Positions 1-5,463 of a stretch of DNA of 7,668 nt are shown piece by piece; positions within the stretch are counted from its first letter, which is position 1, and each line of letters opens with the position of its first letter. This stretch comes from CAZNMF01 sp964573795 (lineage in GTDB: Bacteria > Acidobacteriota > Vicinamibacteria > Vicinamibacterales > SCN-69-37), in the NCBI GenBank assembly GCA_964573795.1, contig CAZNMF010000014.1:1-7668 (forward strand). The letters are read 5' to 3'. The position numbers and the translations under genes are program-made. The notes under the pieces were generated by a model, which was given only the letters and a program-made list of their open reading frames with translations, was not told the DNA's origin and made no database searches.

Positions 1-698
1 ACACGGATGAAGTGGAGACCCACGCGCTGGCCGAGGTGACCGTCACCATCGAGCGCGGCGAGTACGTCGCCATCTCCGGCCCATCTGGCTGCGGAAAGTC
101 GACGCTGCTCTCGATTCTCGGCCTGCTCGACACGCCGACGAACGGCAAGTACCGGTTGAACGGACAGCCCGTCGAAGAGCTGAACCTCGCCGAGCGCGCG
201 CGCGTGCGCAACCGCGAGATCGGCTTCATCTTCCAGAGCTTCAATCTGATCGGCGATCTCTCGGTCTACGAGAACGTCGAGCTGCCGCTGACCTATCGCG
301 GCATGGCGTCGAGCGAGCGCAAGGAGCGCGTGATCGCGGCGCTCGAGCGCGTCGGCATGGCGCACCGCGCCAAGCACCTGCCGAGCCAGCTCTCCGGCGG
401 TCAGCAGCAGCGCGTCGCCGTCGCGCGCGCCGTGGCCGGTGCGCCGTCCATCCTGCTCGCCGACGAGCCCACGGGCAACCTGGACTCGAAGAACGGCGAG
501 TCGGTGATGGAGCTGATGCGCGAGCTGCACGCCGAAGGCGCGACGATCTGCATGGTCACGCACGATCCGCGCTACGCCCAGCACGCCGACCGCTCCGTGC
601 ACCTGTTCGACGGGCGCGTCGTCGATGCCGAAGAGGCGATGGCCCTGCTCGCCGCCGATCCCTACGGCCACTTCCACGGCGGCCAGCCGCGCGCCTGA
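1..698 (+). CDS. ABC transporter ATP-binding protein, MacB/LolD type (5' end missing)
   Basis: ATPase subunit of a MacB/LolD-family ABC exporter; it would drive an FtsX/MacB-like permease at the inner membrane. Counting from the first complete codon (base 3, Thr), the protein shows Walker A GPSGCGKST (26-34), a Q-loop Gln in FIFQSF (about 78), the signature LSGGQQQR (130-137), Walker B ILLADEP with catalytic Glu, a D-loop (GNLDS), and the switch His in VTHDP (187). The reading frame is open to the window edge, and the residues TDEVETHAL before the first possible GTG (base 12) are the usual N-terminal region of this family. The true start therefore lies upstream, probably by about 20-25 codons, and GTG at 12 is not it. 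The C-terminus ends in a short tail after the H-loop, as normal for a stand-alone ATPase. Its permease partner is not in the window downstream. The substrate cannot be told. Confidence 0.95.
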   Translation, partial: TDEVETHALAEVTVTIERGEYVAISGPSGCGKSTLLSILGLLDTPTNGKYRLNGQPVEELNLAERARVRNREIGFIFQSFNLIGDLSVYENVELPLTYRGMASSERKERVIAALERVGMAHRAKHLPSQLSGGQQQRVAVARAVAGAPSILLADEPTGNLDSKNGESVMELMRELHAEGATICMVTHDPRYAQHADRSVHLFDGRVVDAEEAMALLAADPYGHFHGGQPRA

Positions 699-717
699 GA
701 CACGCGCCCATCTCGAG

Positions 718-753
718 TTCTGGTCCGGGGAACACGGGGCCTTCGGACCAGAA
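718..753. other. Inverted repeat/hairpin downstream of the ABC ATPase gene
   Basis: A perfect 10-bp inverted repeat: TTCTGGTCCG (718-727) and CGGACCAGAA (744-753), with a 16-base loop. It starts 19 bases after the ATPase stop codon. It is not followed by a T-run on the plus strand, so it is at best a weak factor-independent terminator for the ATPase gene; it could also protect the mRNA 3' end. It abuts the stronger hairpin at 759-790. Confidence 0.55.
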
Positions 754-790
754 AAGACAACGCCCCGGCGCCGCGAGGCGCCGGGGCGTT
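752..790 (-). terminator. Rho-independent terminator of the ThuA-domain gene
   Basis: A perfect 14-bp stem, AACGCCCCGGCGCC (759-772) with GGCGCCGGGGCGTT (777-790), closes a 4-base loop (GCGA on plus, TCGC on minus). Read on the minus strand the stem is followed by GTCTTTTC, a short T-rich tract (T4 at 752-755), which fits an intrinsic terminator for the minus-strand ThuA gene ending at 838. On the plus strand the bases after the stem are not T-rich, though so strong a stem could still slow polymerase arriving from the ATPase gene. Confidence 0.75.
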
Positions 791-806
791 GGTGCGTTAT
801 GAGGAG

Positions 807-834
807 AGGGCGGGCACGGGGGCCCGCCCCTACA
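807..834. repeat. Palindromic intergenic element (REP-like candidate)
   Basis: GGGCGGGC (808-815) and GCCCGCCC (822-829) form a perfect 8-bp stem over a 6-base loop, flanked by CTACA (830-834) just before the ThuA stop codon (838-840). The form 'GGGCGGGC-loop-GCCCGCCCCTACA' resembles short dispersed palindromes I know from intergenic regions of several GC-rich bacterial phyla. Only one copy is in the window, so the dispersed nature is inference. It is the third hairpin in a row in this convergent spacer and could add to termination or protect the mRNA end. Confidence 0.45.
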
Positions 835-837
835 AAC

Positions 838-2463
838 CTACTTCTGGCTCGGGCTGTCGTCCGCCTTCAGGTCGCCGAGCACGTACTGCATGCCCGCGAG
901 CAGGTGCTCGACCATCGGCTTCATCGCGTAGATCCGCTCGTCGTGGCCCAGCGCCATGTAGAACACGCGGCCCTGGCCGTCCCGCTTGATCCAGCTCAGG
1001 CCGAAGTCGTGGTCCGGACGCGGGCTGCTCTCCTTGAGCTTCGCCAGGAACGAGAACTTGTCGTAGTCGATGCTCGTGAGCACGTGGACGTTCTTGCGCG
1101 AGAACGAGTTGACGCTGAACGTGTACGTCTCGTCGTTCACGTCGAATTCCTTCCCGTTGAACATCTTCGTGAGCGGGCTGGCCTTGTCGTCGATCTTCAC
1201 CGCGATCTGCTGCGGATCGAGCCAGTGGAACTTGAAGAACCCGCCGATCATGTTGTCCCAGTCCGGCCACGAGCCGCGGCCGTTGTCGCGGCCCGGCGAT
1301 CCGACGTACTGGTTCTGCAGCGTCACGAGCGGCGTGATGCGCGCGGCGAAGTCCGTCTTCGAGACGTGACCCGCCTGGCCCGGATCGAGCTGCGCGTACA
1401 TCGCGTCGGCGACCGCTTCCATGTCGGCCTTGGTCAGCTTCAGGTCGTTGTTCTGGAGCTTCTTGTCGTCCACGCCCCAGGACCAGCGCAGGATGACCGT
1501 CGCCAGCGTCCCGCCCTGACCCGCGGCGCCGCCGCCCCCACGTCCGAACCCGCCGCGTCCGGCGGCCGCTTCGTCGTTCGGGCAGGGCGAGTGGTAGGAG
1601 TCGCCCGTCGCGTGGATGCCGGCCACGCCCTTGCCGCCGCGCACGAAGTTGATCAGCGCCGCGCGCCGCTCGTCGGTCACGCGCTTGGCCTCGGCCTTCG
1701 CCGCTGGCGTCGCCTCGGTCGCGCCTTCGGCGACGATGGGGGACATGTCGAGGAAGCAGCCGGTCGTGCTCGACAGGAAGATCGCGTCGTACTGCTTCAG
1801 GTTGTCCGCCGTGAACACGGCCGGATCCCAGGACGTGTCGGAGGTCCAGGCGCCCGTCTTCTTGCCGAGCTCCTCGACCGTCTTGGCCGCCAGCGGAATC
1901 GACGAGTGCTGGAAGCCGGCCGACGGGATGCGCGACCAGATCAGCACTTTGTGCGCCTTCACCGGTTTGGCGGGTGCCGTCGCCGGCAGCGCCGCGAGCA
2001 TCTTCTCGACATCCGACGCGCACGGCTCGGTCGGCTTCTGGCTGCGGCCGCCGCACGGCTCGTTCAGGCCGGGCGTCGTCGCGCCCGCGACGAACGCGCC
2101 CGAGCCGCGTCCCGCGCCACGGCCTCCGGGCGCGCCGCCCGCGCGACCCGCGCGACCGCCACGTCCGGCCGGCGCTTCCGGAGCCGGCAGGGCCAGCGCG
2201 GTGTTCAGCGCCGGACCGAGCTGATCGGTCGTGACCGATCCGCTCTTGGCGCTGTCGGCCGCGTCGTACCACTTGCCGAACGCGCTGCGCATCTCGTCGC
2301 GCGTGATCCAGTTGTCGCTGTCCGCATCGAACGCCTTCCACAAGGCGTCGTGCACGACGTTGGCGCCACCGCCGGGCGCCTGGGCCCGGCCGAGCGCGGT
2401 CGCCGCCAGCACCGCGGCGGCCGCGGTCCCGACCAGGACCGGAAATGTTCGTTTGAGTACCAC
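838..2463 (-). CDS. Secreted ThuA-domain protein with EF-hand-like pairs
   Basis: Exported 541-aa protein of the ThuA family (a class I glutamine amidotransferase-like fold; in other bacteria linked to trehalose or other sugar utilisation). No reaction can be assigned. Order: signal peptide (about 1-29, KR then an Ala/Val/Leu core, AQA); EF-hand-like pair at 46-57 (a canonical DADSDN loop) and 70-81 (degenerate); Gly/Arg-rich linker (about 99-122); ThuA core first half (about 169-291, with HKVLIWSR, FLSSTTG and GIHATGDSYH); an insertion of about 110 residues (292-404); ThuA second half (about 405-531, with GGFFKFHW, DETYTF, VFYMALGHDER). The start chosen is GTG at 2463 because GAGGAGG lies 5 bases upstream and the signal peptide begins at once; an in-frame TTG at 2511 would add 16 residues without a ribosome site. 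The gene stands alone, is convergent with the ATPase and divergent from the small coiled-coil gene, and ends in the terminator at 752-790. Extracytoplasmic location is inferred. Confidence 0.9.
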   Translation of the reverse strand: MVLKRTFPVLVGTAAAAVLAATALGRAQAPGGGANVVHDALWKAFDADSDNWITRDEMRSAFGKWYDAADSAKSGSVTTDQLGPALNTALALPAPEAPAGRGGRAGRAGGAPGGRGAGRGSGAFVAGATTPGLNEPCGGRSQKPTEPCASDVEKMLAALPATAPAKPVKAHKVLIWSRIPSAGFQHSSIPLAAKTVEELGKKTGAWTSDTSWDPAVFTADNLKQYDAIFLSSTTGCFLDMSPIVAEGATEATPAAKAEAKRVTDERRAALINFVRGGKGVAGIHATGDSYHSPCPNDEAAAGRGGFGRGGGGAAGQGGTLATVILRWSWGVDDKKLQNNDLKLTKADMEAVADAMYAQLDPGQAGHVSKTDFAARITPLVTLQNQYVGSPGRDNGRGSWPDWDNMIGGFFKFHWLDPQQIAVKIDDKASPLTKMFNGKEFDVNDETYTFSVNSFSRKNVHVLTSIDYDKFSFLAKLKESSPRPDHDFGLSWIKRDGQGRVFYMALGHDERIYAMKPMVEHLLAGMQYVLGDLKADDSPSQK

Positions 2464-2468
2464 AGGCC

Positions 2469-2475
2469 CCTCCTC
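2469..2475 (-). promoter_or_regulatory. Ribosome binding site deciding the ThuA-gene start
   Basis: GAGGAGG on the minus strand, five bases before the GTG at 2463-2461. It is the best Shine-Dalgarno match seen in the window and is the reason for preferring GTG over the in-frame TTG at 2511, which has no comparable site. Confidence 0.75.
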
Positions 2476-2606
2476 GCGACGCGCGCACGCGCCGCCGACG
2501 ATCGCTGACAAGACTGCTCGTAAGCGAAATTGAGGCTGAAGAATAGCACGCCCCGTCCGCGCCGCAGAGACAGGGGGACAGCATCATTGCGGCGATATTT
2601 CAAGGC

Positions 2607-2634
2607 TTGAGATGCGCGCCCATCGCGGTACGAT
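2607..2634 (+). promoter_or_regulatory. Sigma70-like promoter for the small coiled-coil gene
   Basis: TTGAGA (2607-2612, 5/6 to TTGACA), a 16-base spacer, then TACGAT (2629-2634, 4/6 to TATAAT). It sits in the least GC-rich part of the intergenic region and would start transcription at about 2641, some 60 bases before the ATG at 2703. The palindrome at 2652-2666 would then lie just downstream of the start site. Confidence 0.5.
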
Positions 2635-2651
2635 GGAGGGACGCGCTGCAG

Positions 2652-2666
2652 GTTCGACGGTCGAAC
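2652..2666. promoter_or_regulatory. Perfect palindrome, candidate operator
   Basis: GTTCGAC-G-GTCGAAC is a perfect inverted repeat with 7-base arms around a single base. A further half-site GTTCG (2673-2677) lies 6 bases beyond in the orientation that pairs with CGAAC (2662-2666). The position, about 10-25 bases after the predicted transcription start, suits a repressor operator. The one-base centre makes an RNA hairpin unlikely for the main palindrome. The regulator is unknown. Confidence 0.45.
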
Positions 2667-2702
2667 GTCGAGGTTCGCACCGTCCGAGAGGGACGAGACG
2701 AC

Positions 2703-2966
2703 ATGAGTGATGCCGGCGAAGGGTTGATCGACGCGGAGTCGCGGATTCAGGAGCGCATGGAAGAGCTCGAACGGGCCCGGTTCGAGAAGAGCCTGCAGGA
2801 CGTGCGGGATCCGGAGGCCGTCCGGGCCCTGGAATCGCTGCGTCTCGCGCGGGCGGAGCTGGAACGCCAGCTCCAGTCGACCACGCACGAGCGCCGCCGC
2901 GTCCACCTCGAACAGGCCATCTCCGAGGTCGACCGGCGCATGGAATCGCTCAAAGGGCGCGTCTGA
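2703..2966 (+). CDS. Small charged coiled-coil protein, unknown function
   Basis: An 87-aa protein that I do not recognise as any named family. From about residue 10 to the end it is rich in Glu, Arg, Leu and Gln with regularly spaced hydrophobic residues (ESRIQERMEELERARFEKS, then a break at about RDPEA, then LESLRLARAELERQLQ and EQAISEVDRRMESLK), which suggests two or more long alpha helices forming a coiled coil. There is no signal peptide, membrane segment or Cys, so it is probably cytoplasmic. The start is ATG at 2703, with AGAGGGA at 2687-2693 (9 bases upstream); an in-frame TTG at 2607 would put the predicted promoter inside the gene and is rejected. The 3' end overlaps the oppositely oriented NlpC/P60 gene by 17 bases with no terminator between them. 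Confidence 0.7.
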   Translation: MSDAGEGLIDAESRIQERMEELERARFEKSLQDVRDPEAVRALESLRLARAELERQLQSTTHERRRVHLEQAISEVDRRMESLKGRV

Positions 2967-4665
2967 CCCGTCGCGCCGCGTGGTACTTCTTGCTCCAATA
3001 GCGATTGTCCAGGCGTGAGATCGTCACGCCCCGGCGGCCCGACGCCTGCGCGAACTCGCCGCCACCCAGATAGACGCCCACGTGCCGGCTCTTGAACAGC
3101 GGGCCCATCCCCTGCGTGCGGAAGAAGATCAGGTCGCCGGGCTGGAGGCTGTCGCGGCTGACGGCCGCTCCCAGCCGCTCCTGTTCTTCGGCCGTCCGCG
3201 GCAGCTCCATCTGATAGACGTTCTCGTACAGCACGCGTGAGAACGCCGAGCAGTCGATGCCCGATCGCGACGTGCCGCCGAGCTTGTACGGCGTGCCGCG
3301 CCATTCTTCCGTGACGTCGCGCAACCGTCGCTCGGAATCCGACAGCACACGGGGGGCGCCTGCTGGCGAGGCCGCGGCCGTGCTGACGCCTGGTGCGCGA
3401 TTCGACAGGGCCGTCGACGCGTTGTCGCTGCGCGCGCTCGTCGCACGGCCGGCGCTCCGTGTCTCGCGCGCCTCTTCCGTGCGCGCGAGCGCGTCAGGAT
3501 CGATGCGCCGCGCGCCCTTGTAGACCGACCGCCAGCGCGCGTCGTTCAACTTCAGGATCGTGACCGCCGATCCTTTCACGGCTGCCACGAACTCGCCGTC
3601 GCCGAGATAGATGCCCGCGTGCCGCTGCTTGACGAACGGCCCGACGACGTCGGCCTCGTACAGGATGATGTCGCCAGGCTCGAGCGTGTCTTTCGACACG
3701 GCCTGGCCCATCGCGGCCCACGCCTTCGGATCGCCTTCGAGATCCGTCTCGTAGATCGCGCCGTAGACCTCGCGCACGAACTCGTCGTTGCCGATGCCCG
3801 CGAACGTCGTGCCGTTGGCGCGATAGAGCGTGCCCGACCACGCCTTGGCGATGTCGCGCAGGAGCGACGCGCGATCCGATCCGTACTTCGCGACGTCGAA
3901 CGTCGGCGCGGTGCTGCCGCCCGACGAGATGCGCCGCGCCGTCTTGTACGACGCGTTGAGCTTCGCGTCCGACAACTTCACGACTTTGACGCCCTCGTCC
4001 TTGCGCGCCAGCGCGACGTCGCCGCGGCCGAGGTAGATGCCGGCGGTCTTCGACTTGAACGGCCCGAACGATCCGCTTTCGAAGAACACGACGTCGCCCG
4101 GCGCGAGCGCCTTGCGATCGACGAGCTTGCCCGTGCGAATCAGCTCGTCGTAGCGGCCGGGAACGCTGCTCGCGAGCGCGTCCTGGACGATCGCGCGTAC
4201 GAACGCAGCGTTGCCGATCCCGCGCCGCGTCGTGCCGTCCTCCTGGTACGGCACGTTGCGCCAGAGCCGCACGGCCGCGCGCAGGCGATCCTCGATCGTC
4301 GGTTCCGTCGACGAAGACGGCACGGGCGTGTCATCGGGATCGGGGACTGCGGCATCGGACGCGGATGTCTGAGGGAACGCGGACGGCGTGGGCGCAGCTT
4401 CTGCGGGCGTCACGGGTGCCGAGAGCGCCGCCGCTTCGATCGCCGGCGCAGGTGCGGCGGCGGATGTCGATGCAGGCGCGCCTGCTGGCGCTGGCGTTGG
4501 CGGCGCCGGCGACGAGGGCAGCGACACGCCGGCGGTTGCCGCGGGCGGCGTCGCCCGCGTGTTGGCGTTGTCTGCAGGAACGGCCTTGCCGCAGCTCATC
4601 GCCGCCACGGCGGCAGCGAGCGTGAGATGGGACCAGCGACATCGGAGAGGGATGCCGGGATGCAT
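2950..4665 (-). CDS. Three-domain NlpC/P60 (C40) lipoprotein, one active and two degenerate domains
   Basis: Probable envelope peptidoglycan endopeptidase, 571 aa. The N-terminus (HLTLAAAVAAMSC) looks like a lipoprotein signal with Cys25, though Ala at -3 makes the lipobox marginal. An Ala/Pro/Thr-rich linker follows (about 36-120), then three NlpC/P60-type domains: about 125-245, 266-387 and 445-567, the last two separated by a Ser/Ala/Arg-rich linker. Domain 3 has the catalytic Cys472 in GIDCSAF, His528 in SRHVGVYLG and Gln540 as likely third residue. Domains 1 and 2 carry Asn152 (GIGNAAF) and Asn293 (GIGNDEF) at the Cys position; domain 1 also lacks the His (Thr207), domain 2 keeps it (His349), and the third residues are Leu219 and Ala361. 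Peptidase activity is therefore expected only from domain 3. C40 enzymes typically cut D-Glu/mDAP-type stem-peptide bonds. The start is ATG at 4665, with GAGGA ten bases upstream. Overlaps the small gene by 17 bases at its 3' end. Confidence 0.9.
   Translation of the reverse strand: MHPGIPLRCRWSHLTLAAAVAAMSCGKAVPADNANTRATPPAATAGVSLPSSPAPPTPAPAGAPASTSAAAPAPAIEAAALSAPVTPAEAAPTPSAFPQTSASDAAVPDPDDTPVPSSSTEPTIEDRLRAAVRLWRNVPYQEDGTTRRGIGNAAFVRAIVQDALASSVPGRYDELIRTGKLVDRKALAPGDVVFFESGSFGPFKSKTAGIYLGRGDVALARKDEGVKVVKLSDAKLNASYKTARRISSGGSTAPTFDVAKYGSDRASLLRDIAKAWSGTLYRANGTTFAGIGNDEFVREVYGAIYETDLEGDPKAWAAMGQAVSKDTLEPGDIILYEADVVGPFVKQRHAGIYLGDGEFVAAVKGSAVTILKLNDARWRSVYKGARRIDPDALARTEEARETRSAGRATSARSDNASTALSNRAPGVSTAAASPAGAPRVLSDSERRLRDVTEEWRGTPYKLGGTSRSGIDCSAFSRVLYENVYQMELPRTAEEQERLGAAVSRDSLQPGDLIFFRTQGMGPLFKSRHVGVYLGGGEFAQASGRRGVTISRLDNRYWSKKYHAARRVRRAL
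2965..4293 (-). repeat. Three divergent coding repeats of the NlpC/P60 domain
   Basis: Domain copies lie at about 3931-4293, 3505-3870 and 2965-3333. The repeat is clear at protein level: in every copy a Tyr lies 12 residues before the Cys/Asn site (Tyr140, Tyr281, Tyr460), the PGD motif starts 37 residues after it (189, 330, 509), a GP[FL] motif follows, then GxYLG, and each copy ends in a YKxARR-like motif (YKTARRI, YKGARRI, YHAARRV). Copies 1 and 2 share GIGN and are closer to each other than to copy 3. At DNA level they are diverged, so this is an old duplication. Confidence 0.85.
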
Positions 4666-4865
4666 GACGTTCGCGTCCTCGCGCGTTCAGATCGGATTTG
4701 ACGTCCTTGTGACGACCGCCGCCGCGCGCGCCCGCAGCGGGACGCGCGGCGCCTGAGCGTGCGCCCGGCTCACGCGGCCGCGCTCGAAACACGCTCCAAG
4801 GCCGGCCATGGTAACCCAAGTTGCCGGTTCCGGCTGGCCACAGGCGTGTGCGATCCTGCGGGGAC
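4666..4865. promoter_or_regulatory. Divergent intergenic region, promoters not resolved
   Basis: This 200-base gap separates the minus-strand NlpC/P60 gene from the plus-strand lipoprotein operon, so it should hold both promoters. I see no convincing -35/-10 pair on either strand. TTGACG at 4698-4703 has no -10 at a usable distance. GCCGG-TT-CCGGC (4823-4834) is a short 5-bp inverted repeat of doubtful meaning. Apparent reading frames here are shadows of GC-rich sequence. Confidence 0.35.
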
Positions 4866-5462
4866 ATGCTCGATGTGCGCACGACCTCGTCGCCACGCGT
4901 GTTTCTCGGCGTCGTCGCCGGGCTCGTCGCGATAGGGCTGCTGCCCGTCGCCGCGGGTTGCCGATCGGATCGGGACGCGACCCCTGTCGACGTCCTTCAG
5001 GAGCTCCCGCGCGCGGACATCAAGCCCGACGAACATCCTCCCGACATCGTCCTGGCCGTCGACGCCCGCGTCGGCGGCGACGTGCGGCGCAGTCTGCGCA
5101 TGCGCGTGCCGGCGCGCGTCACGATCCACATGCGCGTGCCTCCGCGCGCGGCATTGACCTCGGCGCTGGCCGTTGCCCATCCTGACGATGCCCCGGCGGA
5201 GGCCGGCGTGCTGTTCCAGATGGGGATCTCGGACGGCCGCGTCTACGAGCCGCTCTTCGAGCGCGCCATCCTCGTGCGCGAGGCAAGCGCCTGGCAGCCG
5301 CTGCGCGTCGATCTGCGGCGCTACGGCGGCTGGCAGTGGAGCCTGTTCTATCGTCCCTCCGCGATCACATGGGACATCACGTTCAACGCGTACGCGGCTG
5401 GGGCAACCGCGGATGACATCGCCGCCTTGTGGGCAACGCCGGTGATTGCCCGGGTGCCTTGA
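4866..5462 (+). CDS. Lipoprotein with C-terminal beta-sandwich-like segment
   Basis: A 198-aa exported lipoprotein of unknown function. The N-terminus has basic residues (Arg5, Arg11), a hydrophobic stretch (about 12-30) and a good lipobox, VAAGC with Cys32. After a charged linker come short alternating-pattern strands and a C-terminal part with GVLFQMGISDG, then W-PLRVDLRRYGGWQW, then WDITFNAY. That order (an 'F.v.i.dg' strand, a Trp then 'vDL..y.G', a further strand) resembles jelly-roll, carbohydrate-binding-type domains; this is pattern resemblance, not a family assignment. ATG at 4866 was chosen because the signal sequence begins there; the upstream extension to 4821 has no signal character, although the ribosome site at 4866 is poor (only GGGGA, very close). 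It is the first gene of the operon, one base before the next gene, so it probably works with the membrane protein. Confidence 0.75.
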   Translation: MLDVRTTSSPRVFLGVVAGLVAIGLLPVAAGCRSDRDATPVDVLQELPRADIKPDEHPPDIVLAVDARVGGDVRRSLRMRVPARVTIHMRVPPRAALTSALAVAHPDDAPAEAGVLFQMGISDGRVYEPLFERAILVREASAWQPLRVDLRRYGGWQWSLFYRPSAITWDITFNAYAAGATADDIAALWATPVIARVP

Positions 5463-5463
5463 C

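Noticed and set aside
12..14. GTG as start of the ABC ATPase gene
   Set aside because: The frame is open to the window edge and TDE before it fits the family N-terminus; the gene is truncated, not short.
625..2508. A 627-codon plus-strand open frame over the ThuA gene
   Set aside because: Arg/Ala/Val-rich composition with no domain; it is antisense to a gene with clear ThuA motifs, a signal peptide and a ribosome site. Long antisense frames are expected at this GC content.
830..2587. A 585-codon minus-strand frame overlapping the ThuA gene in another frame
   Set aside because: Arg/Gly-rich shadow of the true frame, without recognisable motifs.
2662..2676. A Gram-positive-type LexA (SOS) box in the palindrome region
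   Set aside because: GAAC and GTTC are separated by 6 bases rather than the 4 of the Bacillus-type box, and no SOS gene is next to it.
3619..4701. A 360-codon plus-strand frame over the NlpC/P60 gene
   Set aside because: Arg-rich composition, antisense to a gene with three conserved domains; no motifs.
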